From: a bacterium
GTDB lineage: Bacteria > Oederibacteriota > CAKKQC01
Direction of reading: 5' to 3'
NCBI GenBank assembly: GCA_919901855.1
Contig: CAKKQC010000042.1
Span: forward strand, 124,001 to 188,000
Length of the DNA stretch: 64,000 bases
A model generated the notes under the pieces. That model did no database searches. It saw only the letters and a program-made list of their open reading frames with translations, and was not told the origin of the DNA. This document shows positions 35,405 through 44,916 of this stretch, piece by piece. The position numbers and the translations under genes were made by a program. Position 1 is the first letter of the stretch. The number at the start of each line of letters is the position of its first letter.

Positions 35405-36190
35405 ATGCCTGACGAACTGGCCGTCGCCCTTCGCGCCGCCGGGGCCGCGGGCGCCGTCGCCATGCGCGCCTTCGGCCGCAAGGTCCGGGTGGAGCGCAAG
35501 GCGGACGACACGCCGGTCACGGTCTTCGACCGGGCCGCCGAGGAGGCCGCCCGCCGGGTCATCGCCCGCGCCTTCCCGTCCGACGGCGTGCTCGGCGAGG
35601 AGCACGGCGCCACCCGCACCGGGGCCGACGCGCGCTGGCTCATCGACCCGATCGACGGCACCAAGAGCTTCATCCGCGGGCTGCCCTACTGGGGCACGCT
35701 GGTCGCCCGCGAGGTCCGCGGCCGCCTCACCGCCGGCGTCATCGCCCTGCCGGCGATGGGGCGCACGATCTGGGCCGCCCGCGGCCGGGGGGCCTTCCTG
35801 AACGGCCGGCGGGTCCGCGTGTCGCGGCAAGGGGCCCTCCGGGGCGCCTGCGTCCTGCATGCCGATCTCGACACCTTCGTCCGGTACCGGGCCCTCGGCG
35901 TCTTCGACGGGATCGCCCGCCGGGGCGCGATCATCAAGGCCATCGGCGACTGTCCCGCCTACGTCTGGCTCGGGTCGGGGTGCGTCGAAGCCATGATCGA
36001 GCCCGAGGTCGATCCCTGGGACATCGCCGCGCCGAGGATAATCATCGAGGAAGCCGGCGGGCGGGTCACGGACTGGAAGGGCCGGAACTCGGGCGGGATC
36101 AGGAACGTGCTCGCGACCAACGGCCGCATCCACGCCGCCCTGCTGAAGATCCTCAGGGCGCACCGGGTCAGAGCTTCGCGGTCAAACTGA
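35405..36190 (+). CDS. Inositol monophosphatase/histidinol-phosphatase family enzyme
   Basis: A 261-residue Mg-dependent phosphatase. It has the family metal residues: GEEHG, DPIDGTKSF (the DPIDGT motif) and VDPWDIAAPRIIIEEAGG (WD motif). It could be an inositol-1-phosphatase, HisN-type histidinol phosphatase or a CysQ-like enzyme; sequence alone does not choose. No signal peptide. The 3' end overlaps the convergent PorV/PorQ-like gene by 23 bases. Confidence 0.88.
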   Translation: MPDELAVALRAAGAAGAVAMRAFGRKVRVERKADDTPVTVFDRAAEEAARRVIARAFPSDGVLGEEHGATRTGADARWLIDPIDGTKSFIRGLPYWGTLVAREVRGRLTAGVIALPAMGRTIWAARGRGAFLNGRRVRVSRQGALRGACVLHADLDTFVRYRALGVFDGIARRGAIIKAIGDCPAYVWLGSGCVEAMIEPEVDPWDIAAPRIIIEEAGGRVTDWKGRNSGGIRNVLATNGRIHAALLKILRAHRVRASRSN

Positions 36191-37082
36191 GCGTCTGCGG
36201 ATACGCTGACGCACGGGACCAGAACTGAATGGCGTAGTCGAACCGCTCAAGAAGAGGCGCTCCCATTCGGCCCCCGTTGACGCCGAAGCCGATGCACAGT
36301 GTCCCCGGCTCTCCGGCAGAACCAGCGTGCATGCCGATCCGGATATCGAGCAAGCTGCGCCATCGATACTCAACACCCATCCTGTACTCGAACGCTCGGT
36401 CGAGGGAGAGGTAGCCGATGTCGCTCGCTACCAAGACGGCATCCCCGCCCGATGACGCCTCACCAATGCGGAAGCCGTATGCAAGGCCGGCCCGAACAGC
36501 CGCAGGCAACGAGAACGTGTCTTCCGAATACCGGATCTGCGCCCCGAGGTTCTGAGCAGCGATGCCGAGCTTCATTGCGTCAGCCACTTCATATTGAAGG
36601 CCAATGTCCCAAACCGCGGTCCTGACACGAAACTCCTCAAGCAGTGAGCTGTAGAGCCCCTTGAGGAGCATCCCCGCAACCAGTCCCGGGACTGGATCCG
36701 TCGCGACCCCCCCGCCGATCATAATTTCCCGCCTGCCAGTCAGGTGCCGGGATGTGCCATCCGAAGCATTGAGCGTTATCTCACCCGAGTCGTAGTAGGA
36801 GAGTCCGGCGCCGACCGTCCAGGGACCAAGCGGAGAGGCGTAGAGACCGAATCCGCTCCCCGCGCCGAATAGTCCCGTGGAACCAGCGACCGTGATCGAA
36901 CGCGTGGCAATCAACCCCATGGCCGCCGGGTTGCTCCAGACAAGCGTCGGGTCCCTGCCAACAGCAGTGCCCGCACCCCCTAGTGCTGAGGCCCGCGCCG
37001 ACTCAACCCGGCCCTCGGAAGCTGTAGCGGCCACGCCAATCCCACATGGCACCACGCTCAAGAGCAGAAGGCTAGCGACCAC
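36168..37082 (-). CDS. PorV/PorQ-like outer-membrane protein
   Basis: A 304-residue exported protein. A signal-like N-terminus (VASLLLLSVVPCGIGVAATA) leads to alternating strand-rich sequence (SALGGAGTAVGRDPTLVWSNPAAMG is a hallmark opening of PorV/PorQ and FadL-like barrels). Later blocks such as LGIAAQNLGAQIRYSED and GRMGAPLLERFDYAIQFW fit a barrel. The N-terminal motif is the main evidence. The gene and its flanks use noticeably less GC than the neighbours, a possible sign of transfer. GTG at 37082 is the only early start seen. Confidence 0.75.
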   Translation of the reverse strand: MVASLLLLSVVPCGIGVAATASEGRVESARASALGGAGTAVGRDPTLVWSNPAAMGLIATRSITVAGSTGLFGAGSGFGLYASPLGPWTVGAGLSYYDSGEITLNASDGTSRHLTGRREIMIGGGVATDPVPGLVAGMLLKGLYSSLLEEFRVRTAVWDIGLQYEVADAMKLGIAAQNLGAQIRYSEDTFSLPAAVRAGLAYGFRIGEASSGGDAVLVASDIGYLSLDRAFEYRMGVEYRWRSLLDIRIGMHAGSAGEPGTLCIGFGVNGGRMGAPLLERFDYAIQFWSRASAYPQTLSLTAKL

Positions 37083-37137
37083 GACCCGGCCCCGATCAGA
37101 AGTGTGGGGATCGCATGAGGGCCTTGTGTAGAATGAA

Positions 37138-37204
37138 ACGCGGGATGAAAGGCGAAGCCCTCGCTGATCTCAAATGCCACGCGAGCGAGCGGAGCATCCC
37201 GCGT
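37138..37204. repeat. Structured inverted repeat, REP-like element candidate
   Basis: ACGCGGGATG (37138-37147) and CATCCCGCGT (37195-37204) form a perfect 10-base inverted repeat around 47 bases that contain a further CTCGC/GCGAG pairing. It lies between the PorV-like gene and the Fe-S gene, in GC-poorer sequence. It could be an RNA hairpin or a palindromic repeat unit. Confidence 0.5.
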
Positions 37205-37229
37205 CTCTCGCAAGGCTTGGAGAGGCCCG

Positions 37230-39281
37230 TCAGGCGGTAGCCTGATCGAGCAGGACCGCGATATCCTTGACCTGCGTGGTCGCGCCGGTCGCGCGCATCC
37301 CGTCGGAGAGCATGGTCGCGCAGAAGGGGCATCCGACCGCGGCGACCGCGGCTCCCGTCCCGGCCAGTTCACCGGCGCGCTCGTCGCTGATCCGGCGCTT
37401 GCCCGTCTCCTCCATGAACATCCTGCCGCCGCCCGCGCCACAGCAGAGGGCATTGCGCGCACCCCTGGGAGGCTCGGTGACCGTCACGCCCGGGATGGCC
37501 CCGAGGACGGCACGGGAAGGCGCGTAGGCGCCGCTCCAACGGCCGAGGTAGCAGGAGTCGTGAATGACCACCCCGAGCGGCGGCCCGCCGGGCCTTGGGC
37601 GGAGACGCCCCTCGCAGACCAGTCTGGCAAGGTACTCGGAGTGGTGCAGCGCTTCGACCTGGGCGCCGAACCCGGGAAACTCCCGGCGGATGGAGTTCAG
37701 GCAGTGCGGGCACGCGGTGACGACCAGCCGGGGCGCGTGCGCCGTAGCGGCGCCGCCGGTCGCGGCGACCGACGCCGCGAGCACGCCCGCGGCCTGCTTC
37801 GCCAGCGCGGCGCCCAGGTACTCGTTGCCGGCGCGGCGGGCCGGATCGCCGGTGCAGCACTCCTCGTTGCCCAGGATCGCGAAGGAGACTCCGGCCTTCT
37901 TCAACAACGAGGCCACGGCGAGGGTCGTCCGTCTGGCCGTCTCGTCGAACGACCCCGCGCAGCCGACCCAGAACAGGACCTCGGCGTCCGGCCGCTCTCT
38001 GATCGTGGGGACCCCCGCGGCGCGCGCCCACGCGCCGCGCTCGTCCGGCGGAAACCCCCACGGGTTCGACTGGTTCTCGAGGTTCGTGAACGTCTGCTGG
38101 AGCTCGGGGGGGAACCTGGACTCCATCAGGACCAGGTGCCGGCGCGCGTCCACGATGAGGTCCAGGTGCCAGATGCCCACCGGGCATGCCTCCTCGCACG
38201 CCCGGCAGGTCGTGCACGCGAAGAGCACCTCCCCGGTGATGCCGGACTCCTCGCGCGCGAGCGGCGGGAGGCCCTCCCCCGCGGACCGGCCGGCCCGCTC
38301 GTTCTCCAGGATCGCTCCCGTCTGCCGCCGCAGCTCGTTGCGGACGTCCACGACCACGCGCTTGGGGCTCAGCCGCTTGCCCGTCAGGCTGGCCGGACAC
38401 ACCGCCTCGCACCGGCCGCACTCGGTGCACGACACCACGTCCAGGACCTGCTTCCACGAGAGATCCCCGGCGGTGCCGAGGCCGGCGGCCTCGCCGCCAT
38501 CGAGGTCGGGCGCGGAGAACGGCCGGCCGGCCGATCCCGCGTTGACCAGCAGGTTCGGGATCGAGGTGAAGATGTGCAGGTGCTTGGAACCGGGAAGGTA
38601 CGCGACGAATCCGAGGATGGACAGAATGTGAAGCCAGTAGACGGCCTCCCGCCCCGCCCGCCGGGCCGCTTCGGGCATGAGGTCCAGCCCGAGCGCGGAG
38701 GCCGCCCGGAACGCGAGCGGATACCGCTCCGCGGCGCCGGGCTCCAGGGCCCGGAACGCGTCGAGCAGGAGGAGCGAACCCACGAGTACGGCCGTGAATA
38801 CGAGTACGAGCCGGGCGTCGAGGTGGTCCGAGAGGGTCGGAAGCCGGGCCGTCCACCGGCGGAGGAACGCATAGGCGAGCCCCGCGAGCACGAGGGCGGC
38901 GAACACCTCGGCCAGCGCGTGGTAACCCCTCGCCGGACCGGGCCAGATCCGGTGCCACGAGAACCCGTACGGCTCCAGGAACGTCTCCAGCGCGTGCGGC
39001 TGGACGGCGAGGAAGCCGAGGAAGATCAGCCAGTGCGCGACCCCGATCCCGCGGACCCGGAGCATGCGCTCGTGGAGGAGGACCTCGCGGACGAGCGTCG
39101 CGATTCGCTCCAGGGCGGCGCGCGGCGCCACCCGCGCCCGGCCGCCCACCGCCCGCATGAGCCGGAGGAGCCGGCCGATCCGCGCGAGGAAGATCGCGCC
39201 GGCGATCCCCGCCGCCACGGGGACGAGAAAGGGATCGAGGCTAAGCGAGGATCCGGGCGCGCCGGGGATCGTAGAGTACAT
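37230..39281 (-). CDS. Membrane (Fe-S) oxidoreductase, HdrD/EMO-like ETF:menaquinone oxidoreductase
   Basis: A 683-residue membrane protein. Residues ~15-235 form several transmembrane helices with His residues like a NarI-type b-heme subunit. Two [4Fe-4S] motifs follow, CTECGRCEAVCP (285-296) and CTTCRACEEACP (356-367). Two CCG domains complete it (EECCTGDPARRAGNEY region; HDSCYLGRW and CCGAGGGR). This is the architecture of the ETF:(methyl)menaquinone oxidoreductase. With EtfAB and a flavin dehydrogenase next to it, a role in passing their electrons to quinone is well supported by context. The ATG at 39281 overlaps the dehydrogenase gene by 41 bases. Confidence 0.85.
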   Translation of the reverse strand: MYSTIPGAPGSSLSLDPFLVPVAAGIAGAIFLARIGRLLRLMRAVGGRARVAPRAALERIATLVREVLLHERMLRVRGIGVAHWLIFLGFLAVQPHALETFLEPYGFSWHRIWPGPARGYHALAEVFAALVLAGLAYAFLRRWTARLPTLSDHLDARLVLVFTAVLVGSLLLLDAFRALEPGAAERYPLAFRAASALGLDLMPEAARRAGREAVYWLHILSILGFVAYLPGSKHLHIFTSIPNLLVNAGSAGRPFSAPDLDGGEAAGLGTAGDLSWKQVLDVVSCTECGRCEAVCPASLTGKRLSPKRVVVDVRNELRRQTGAILENERAGRSAGEGLPPLAREESGITGEVLFACTTCRACEEACPVGIWHLDLIVDARRHLVLMESRFPPELQQTFTNLENQSNPWGFPPDERGAWARAAGVPTIRERPDAEVLFWVGCAGSFDETARRTTLAVASLLKKAGVSFAILGNEECCTGDPARRAGNEYLGAALAKQAAGVLAASVAATGGAATAHAPRLVVTACPHCLNSIRREFPGFGAQVEALHHSEYLARLVCEGRLRPRPGGPPLGVVIHDSCYLGRWSGAYAPSRAVLGAIPGVTVTEPPRGARNALCCGAGGGRMFMEETGKRRISDERAGELAGTGAAVAAVGCPFCATMLSDGMRATGATTQVKDIAVLLDQATA

Positions 39282-41652
39282 CGTCGCCCTTGACGGCCCG
39301 GAACGACTCGCCGAAGCACTCGATCTCGAAGGCGGTCCGCGCCGACTCGGCGGACGGCACGTAGCCCATGGCGATCGCCTTCCCCAGCGTGTGGCCGTAG
39401 CCCCCCGCGGTCAGGACGCCGAGGACCCGGCCGTCCGCTAGGATGGTCTCGCCGCCGAAGAGCGGGACGTACCCCTCCATGGTGAAAGTGCACAGCCGGC
39501 GCTTCGGGCCTCCGGCCTTGGCGCGGACGAGCGCCTCCCGGCCGATGAACTCCCCCTTGTCCAGCCGGACGCAGAACCCCAGCCCCGCCTCGAAGGGGGT
39601 GTAGTCCGGAGTAAGTTCGGCGCTCCAGTACCGGTACCCCTTCTCGAGCCGGCAGGACTCGAGAGCGCGGTATCCGGCATCCGCGACGCCCAGCGGCCCG
39701 CCGGCCTTCACCAGGGCTTCGTAGAGGGCAAGCGCACCCGCCACCGGCACGTGGAGCTCCCAGCCCAGCTCCCCGACGTACGTGACCCGCAGGGCGCGAA
39801 CGGCAAGCCCCGCGACCTCGATCTCCCGGCACGTGCCGAACGGGAATCCAGCGGACGACAGGTCCGCGCCGGTCAGCTTCCCGAGGAGGTCCCGGGAACG
39901 CGGACCGCAGACGTTGATGGCCGAGCGGGTGTCGGTGACGTCCTCGAGGATCACGCTCCCGTCGGCGGGCGCATGGCGCCGGATCCAGTCGAGGTCGTGC
40001 GTCGCGAACGCGGTGCCGGAGACCACGTAGAACCGGTCGGAAGCCAGCCGCCCGATCGTGAGGTCGCACTCGACCCCGCCCCGTTCGTTGCACAGTTGGG
40101 TGTAGGTCAGGGACCCCACGGGGCGGTCCAAGTCGTTGGCGGCCAGCCGCTGGAGGAGCGCGAACGCGCCCGGGCCGCGTACTTCGAACTTCGAGAACGA
40201 GGTCATGTCGATGAGCGCGACCCGCTCGCGGATCGCGCGATGCTCGGCGGCCACCGCGTCGAACCAGTTGGGCTTGCCGAACGAGTTCTCGTCGCGCGGC
40301 TCGACCCCGGGCGGGGCGAACCAGTTGGGGCGCTCCCAGCCGAACTTCTGCCCGAACACGGCGCGGCGGGCCTGGAGCGTCGCGTACAGCGGGGAGGTCC
40401 GGACTTCGCGGGCCGAGTCGTGCTCCTCGTGGGGCCAGGACATCCCGTAGTGCTTCCCGTACAGCTCGCTGGTGCGGGGCACCAGGTACGCGTCGTCCCG
40501 GTGGTACCGCCCGAACCGCCGGATATCTATCGCCCAAAGATCCAGCTCGGGCCGGCCCGCGAGGATCCACTCGGCGAGCATCTTGCCCGCGCCCCCGCCC
40601 GCCGCGATCCCGAACGCGTTGAACCCGGCGCAGACGTAGTAGTTGTCCAGTTCGGGCGCCGGGCCCATGATGCAGTTCCCGTCGGTCGTGAAGCTCTCGG
40701 GCCCGTTGATGAACCGGGCGACGCCGGCCGGCTCGATCGCCGGCGTGCGGAGCAGGGCGCCCCGCATGATCGGCTCGAACTGCTCCAGGTTCGGCTCGAG
40801 GAGCGTGGACTCGAAGTCCGCGGGCGGGCCGTCGGTGTTCCAGGGAATCGGCCCGTGCTCGTAGCCGCCCATGAGCATCCCGCCGCCTTCCGCCTTGTAG
40901 TAGACGAGGTTGTCCGGATCGCGCATGGTGGCATAGCCGCGCGGCGCGCCCGGCATGGGACCCGACACGAGATACTGGTGCTGGACGGGAATCAGGGGGA
41001 CGTTCACGCCCGCCATCAGCCCGAACGCCCTTCCCCACATCCCCGCCGCGTTGACCAGGGTCTCGCACTCGATCGGGCCCCCGGCGGTCTCGACGGCCGT
41101 CACCCGGCGCCCGGACAGGACGACCCCCCGGGCCCGCGTCTTCTCCATGATCCGGACCCCGGCGTTCCGCGCGCCCTTGGCCATCGCCATGGTGAGCTGC
41201 GCCGGATCGGCCTCCCCGTCGGACGGCAGGATGGAGGCGCCCACCACCCCGTCGAGGGACATCAGGGGAAAGTACTTCAGGGCTTCCTGCGGGGAGAGCA
41301 GGTGCATCTCGAGCCCGAACGACCGCGCCATCGTGGCGGCGCGCCGGTTCTCGAGCATCCGCTCCGGCGTCGACGCGAGGCGCAGGCCGCCGCTCGCCTT
41401 CCAGCCGGTCGGCTGGCCGGTCTCGGCCTCCAGCCGGGCGTACAACTCGACGCTGTCCCGGAGCATCCGGGTGATGTTACGCGAAGAGCGCAACTGCCCG
41501 ACGAGTCCCGCCGCGTGCCACGTCGACCCGCCCGTGAGCGAGCCCTGCTCCAGCAGGATCACGTCGGAGCACCCCTCGCGCGCGAGGTGATACGCGATGG
41601 AACAGCCGACGATGCCTCCCCCGACCACGACCACCCGGGCGCGCCCGCTCAT
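39241..41652 (-). CDS. FAD-dependent dimethylglycine/sarcosine dehydrogenase-like enzyme with GcvT-like domain
   Basis: An 803-residue two-domain flavoenzyme that demethylates N-methylglycines. N-terminal Rossmann FAD site VVVVGGGIVGCSIAYHL (7-23) and His46 in GGSTWHAAGL, the residue that covalently binds FAD in mammalian DMGDH/SARDH. The C-terminal ~400 residues are a GcvT-type tetrahydrofolate-binding domain (ALIDMTSFSKFEVRGPGA, GYRALESCRLEKGYR), which captures the methylene unit on THF. The substrate (dimethylglycine, sarcosine or another N-methyl compound) is not determined. ATG overlaps etfA as ATGA. Confidence 0.9.
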   Translation of the reverse strand: MSGRARVVVVGGGIVGCSIAYHLAREGCSDVILLEQGSLTGGSTWHAAGLVGQLRSSRNITRMLRDSVELYARLEAETGQPTGWKASGGLRLASTPERMLENRRAATMARSFGLEMHLLSPQEALKYFPLMSLDGVVGASILPSDGEADPAQLTMAMAKGARNAGVRIMEKTRARGVVLSGRRVTAVETAGGPIECETLVNAAGMWGRAFGLMAGVNVPLIPVQHQYLVSGPMPGAPRGYATMRDPDNLVYYKAEGGGMLMGGYEHGPIPWNTDGPPADFESTLLEPNLEQFEPIMRGALLRTPAIEPAGVARFINGPESFTTDGNCIMGPAPELDNYYVCAGFNAFGIAAGGGAGKMLAEWILAGRPELDLWAIDIRRFGRYHRDDAYLVPRTSELYGKHYGMSWPHEEHDSAREVRTSPLYATLQARRAVFGQKFGWERPNWFAPPGVEPRDENSFGKPNWFDAVAAEHRAIRERVALIDMTSFSKFEVRGPGAFALLQRLAANDLDRPVGSLTYTQLCNERGGVECDLTIGRLASDRFYVVSGTAFATHDLDWIRRHAPADGSVILEDVTDTRSAINVCGPRSRDLLGKLTGADLSSAGFPFGTCREIEVAGLAVRALRVTYVGELGWELHVPVAGALALYEALVKAGGPLGVADAGYRALESCRLEKGYRYWSAELTPDYTPFEAGLGFCVRLDKGEFIGREALVRAKAGGPKRRLCTFTMEGYVPLFGGETILADGRVLGVLTAGGYGHTLGKAIAMGYVPSAESARTAFEIECFGESFRAVKGDDVLYDPRRARILA

Positions 41653-42626
41653 GTCCGGCCTCCTCCTGCCGCCGCCGATTTGAGGGCCGCCGTCAGCGCG
41701 GGCACCGCCGCAAAGAGGTCGGCGACGATGCCGTAATCGCACTTGGCCCAGATCGGGGCGTGCGAATCGTTGTTTATCGCGACGATGACCTTCGACGTCT
41801 TCATGCCCGCGAAGTGCTGGACCGACCCCGAGATGCCGCAGGCGATGTACAGGTCGGGGTTGACCGTCTTGCCCGTGAGACCCACCTGCATCTCGTGGGG
41901 CGCGATCCCGGCGTCCACGGCCGCGCGGGACGCCCCGACCGCGGCGCCGAGCACCGCCGCGCACTCGGACAGGATCCCGAAGTTCTCGGCGGTGGCCATC
42001 GGACGCCCGCCCGAGATCACGACCCGGGCCTCGGTGAGCTCCGGACCGCCGGAACGGTCCTGGCGGTCCACCCGCAGCAGCCGGATCCGCGCGTCCGGGA
42101 CGACGGCGGACCCGAAAGCCGCCCGATCGACCGGCCCGGCGGCGGGAGCGGGAGGAATGGAATTTGGGCGGATCCCCACCACCGCGGGCCGGGCCGAAAT
42201 CGCGAGATCGGCCAGGACCCGGCCGCCGTAGAGGGCCTGCCGGACCGTGCCTGCGCCCGGATCGAACGCGCACGCGTCCGTGACGAGCGGAGCGTCGAGC
42301 AGGGCGGCCGCGCGCGGCAGGACCTCGCGCCCCAGAGGCGTGGCGAGCCCGGTCAGCCAGTCCAGCCCCTCCGCCTTGACCGCCGCCGCCAGGAATGCCG
42401 CGATCCGGCCGGCGCCCCACTCGCCGGCCGGAGTCTCGTCGGGCAGCAGGAGGAGCCGGCCGCCCCCGTGCGCGCCCAGCAGGGCGGCGCAAGGCTCGGC
42501 TTCCGACTCGTATGCGAGCCCGGTCACCGGCGCGCCGCCGGCCCTGGCAGCAGCCAGCGCGCCAGCCAGCGCGGGCCGGGGCTTGCCGCCGGAGGTTTCG
42601 AGGAAGACGCCGACCGAGGGGCTCAC
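41649..42626 (-). CDS. etfA: Electron transfer flavoprotein alpha subunit
   Basis: Accepts electrons from flavin dehydrogenases as an EtfAB dimer. The 325-residue protein has the C-terminal FAD site of EtfA, GLTGKTVNPDLYIACGISGS, followed by VQHFAGMKTSKVIVAINND. GTG at 42626 overlaps the etfB stop as GTGA. It lies directly between etfB and the dehydrogenase in the same transcript. Confidence 0.95.
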   Translation of the reverse strand: MSPSVGVFLETSGGKPRPALAGALAAARAGGAPVTGLAYESEAEPCAALLGAHGGGRLLLLPDETPAGEWGAGRIAAFLAAAVKAEGLDWLTGLATPLGREVLPRAAALLDAPLVTDACAFDPGAGTVRQALYGGRVLADLAISARPAVVGIRPNSIPPAPAAGPVDRAAFGSAVVPDARIRLLRVDRQDRSGGPELTEARVVISGGRPMATAENFGILSECAAVLGAAVGASRAAVDAGIAPHEMQVGLTGKTVNPDLYIACGISGSVQHFAGMKTSKVIVAINNDSHAPIWAKCDYGIVADLFAAVPALTAALKSAAAGGGRT

Positions 42627-43390
42627 AGGACTTTCGCCTCCTCGCGCAGGAGCCGGACCAGCTCGACGGCGGCTGCGCCGAGCTCGCCCTCGAGCACCCG
42701 TGCCGCCCGCCGCGGGGGCGGGAGCTCGAGGCCCTTGACGGCGAGCGCCACCGGCTGGCCCACGCCCGCCAGCGACGCGGGGTCGACCACGCGCACGGGT
42801 TTCTTCTTCGCCCCCATGAGATCGGGCAGCTTCGGGTAGCGCGGCTGGTTCAGCCCGCGGTTGGCTCCGAGGACGCACGGCAGCGGTAGCGACAGGATCT
42901 CGAGGTCGCCCCCGTCGGCCTCGCGCGTCACCGTCGCGACGCCCGGGGACAGCTCCAGCTTCGTGATGCCGTTCACGGCAGGCCACCCGAGGGTCGCAGC
43001 GACGCGATACGGAATCTGGGAGCCGTCGGCGTCGATGGACCGGAGTCCGGCGAGCACGAGACCCGCGCTGCCCTCGTCCGCTATCGCGGCAGCAAGCGCC
43101 CGCCCCACGAACCGCGGATCGGGGAAGGCCAGGTCGCAGGTGACGAGCACGCCCCGGTCCGCCCCCATAGCCAGCCCGGCTCGCAGCGCGCCGTCCGCCG
43201 CCGGAGGCCCGAGCGTGACGAGTACGACCTCCCCGCCGGAACGCTCGCGGATCCGCAGGGCCTCCTCGACCGCGATTTCGTCGTAGGGGTTCAGGACCGG
43301 CTTGACCGACCGGTCGATCGAGGCCGGCCCGGCCAGCTTGATGGCCGCGGCGGAATCGGGCACCTGCTTCACGAGTACGAGAATCTTCAC
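42623..43390 (-). CDS. etfB: Electron transfer flavoprotein beta subunit
   Basis: The 255-residue partner of EtfA. It opens KILVLVKQVPDSAAAIKL, then LNPYDEIAVEEALRIRE, and has the DADGSQIPYRVAATLGWP block of the family. GTG 43390 is chosen because the family starts exactly there. GATAAT lies 10 bases upstream. It is the first gene of the etfB-etfA-dehydrogenase-Fe-S oxidoreductase operon, divergent from mttB. Confidence 0.94.
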   Translation of the reverse strand: MKILVLVKQVPDSAAAIKLAGPASIDRSVKPVLNPYDEIAVEEALRIRERSGGEVVLVTLGPPAADGALRAGLAMGADRGVLVTCDLAFPDPRFVGRALAAAIADEGSAGLVLAGLRSIDADGSQIPYRVAATLGWPAVNGITKLELSPGVATVTREADGGDLEILSLPLPCVLGANRGLNQPRYPKLPDLMGAKKKPVRVVDPASLAGVGQPVALAVKGLELPPPRRAARVLEGELGAAAVELVRLLREEAKVL

Positions 43391-43400
43391 CGCAGGAACG

Positions 43401-43406
43401 ATTATC
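43401..43406 (-). promoter_or_regulatory. Possible -10 element of etfB
   Basis: GATAAT on the minus strand, 10 nt before the GTG at 43390; first base differs from TATAAT. Confidence 0.35.
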
Positions 43407-43453
43407 CATGGCCGGAGACGCCCGTGCAAACGAATTCGGGAGTCGGACCGTGG

Positions 43454-43459
43454 TAGAGT
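43454..43459 (+). promoter_or_regulatory. Possible -10 element of mttB
   Basis: TAGAGT, 12 nt before the ATG at 43472. Divergent from etfB, 81-base gap. Confidence 0.35.
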
Positions 43460-43471
43460 ACCTGTCGAAAC

Positions 43472-44911
43472 ATGAACGGCGAACGCGGCGGCTTGCGGAT
43501 GGGCTATCTCTCCAACGAACAGATCGGGAAGATCCACGGCAACGCCATGGACCTCCTCGCGACCCACGGCTTCGTGGTGGAACACCGCGGCGCCCTCGAG
43601 ATGCTCAGGGACAGCGGCGCCGCCGTCGATTTCACGACGCACGTCGTCAAGGCCAAGCGGGACCTCGTCGAGAAGTGCCTCAGAGCGGGCGTGGACCGGT
43701 TCGTCCTTGGCGCGAGGAACCCCGCGCGGAATCTCACCGTCGAATGCGACGCGCGGAAGCCGGTCTTCCGCAACGGGGGCGGCGTGGACCGGATGCTCGA
43801 CCTCGACTCCGGCGAGATCCGGAACATGAGTCTCGCGGACGTGGCCGCGCTCACCCGGCTCCTGGACGGGTTGGACTTCATCGACGTCGTGTCGCCCCTG
43901 TACGCGCAGGACGTCCCCGAAGGCATCCGGGACCTGGTTGTGTTGCAGACCCTGTTCGAGAACACGTCCAAGCACGTGAACATCCGGACCTTCAGCCGGA
44001 AGAATCTCGAGATCCTGATCAGAATGGGCGAGGTTGTCGCCGGCGGACCAGCGAACCTGCGCAAGGCTCCGGTGTTCAGCCTGTTCGACTCCCCCCTGAG
44101 CCCGCTCAAGTTCCCGGAACTCACCGTCGACGTCTTTCTCGCCGCCGGCCGGCACGGCATCCCGCTCTACATGGCGAACCTGCCGATCGCCGGGGGTACC
44201 GGTCCGTTCACGCTCGCCGGCATGATCCAGCTTATCCACACCGAACTGCTGGCCAGCATCGTCATCTGCCAGACCGCGAACCCCGGCGCCCCCGTGATGC
44301 TGCACCCCTTGGCCATGACCATGGACTGGAAGACCCTCCTCGGCCTCAGCGCCTCGATCGAGTCCACGATCATCACCGCGGCGGCCGTCCAGGCGGCCAA
44401 CGCCGTGTTCCACTGCCCCGTGGACGTGCACGGGCCGTGGTCCGACACCCATGTGGCCGACTCCCAGTCGGCCATCGAGCGGACGTTCCAGACGCTCTTC
44501 CCCGCCCTCAGCGGGGCGGCCAGCATCGCCGGGTTCGGCGACGTGGCCGAGGGGCTGGCCTTCTGTCCGGTCCAGCTCGGCATCGATGCGGAACTGGCCG
44601 GCTACACCCGCAAGGCGCTGGAGCCTATTCCGATGGACGACGACCGGATGGCGGTCGAGGCCATCCGCCGTGTCGGGTTCAACGACGACTTCTCGACCGA
44701 CGAGACCACGATCAGGTACCTGAGGACGGACTACTACCAGCCGGCCATCATGAACCGGATGGGCCGCGACGACTGGCAGCGGGCGGGCAGCAAGGACATC
44801 AACGCCCGGGCCCGGGAGCGGATCCGGGGCCTCATGGCGAGCCACCGGCCCGAACCCCTGGCGGCGGGCCTGGCCAAGGAACTCCAGGCGCTGGTCAAGA
44901 GCGCGGGGTAA
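43472..44911 (+). CDS. mttB: Trimethylamine methyltransferase (MttB) family protein, non-pyrrolysine type
   Basis: A 479-residue MttB-superfamily methyltransferase, which moves a methyl group from a quaternary or tertiary amine to a corrinoid protein. Family blocks are present (FRNGGGVDRMLDLDSGEIRN, MANLPIAGGTGPFTLAG, TGGNTHNW-type regions near the C-terminus reading FSTDETTIRYLRTDYY). No in-frame TAG interrupts the frame, so it is a non-pyrrolysine member like MtgB (glycine betaine). The corrinoid partner is not in the window. ATG 43472 is chosen; 43499 is an alternative. Confidence 0.88.
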   Translation: MNGERGGLRMGYLSNEQIGKIHGNAMDLLATHGFVVEHRGALEMLRDSGAAVDFTTHVVKAKRDLVEKCLRAGVDRFVLGARNPARNLTVECDARKPVFRNGGGVDRMLDLDSGEIRNMSLADVAALTRLLDGLDFIDVVSPLYAQDVPEGIRDLVVLQTLFENTSKHVNIRTFSRKNLEILIRMGEVVAGGPANLRKAPVFSLFDSPLSPLKFPELTVDVFLAAGRHGIPLYMANLPIAGGTGPFTLAGMIQLIHTELLASIVICQTANPGAPVMLHPLAMTMDWKTLLGLSASIESTIITAAAVQAANAVFHCPVDVHGPWSDTHVADSQSAIERTFQTLFPALSGAASIAGFGDVAEGLAFCPVQLGIDAELAGYTRKALEPIPMDDDRMAVEAIRRVGFNDDFSTDETTIRYLRTDYYQPAIMNRMGRDDWQRAGSKDINARARERIRGLMASHRPEPLAAGLAKELQALVKSAG

Positions 44912-44916
44912 TCCGC

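Noticed and set aside
37096-37332. A minus-strand open frame across the inverted repeat
   Set aside because: Covers the palindrome and overlaps the Fe-S gene; no coding signal.
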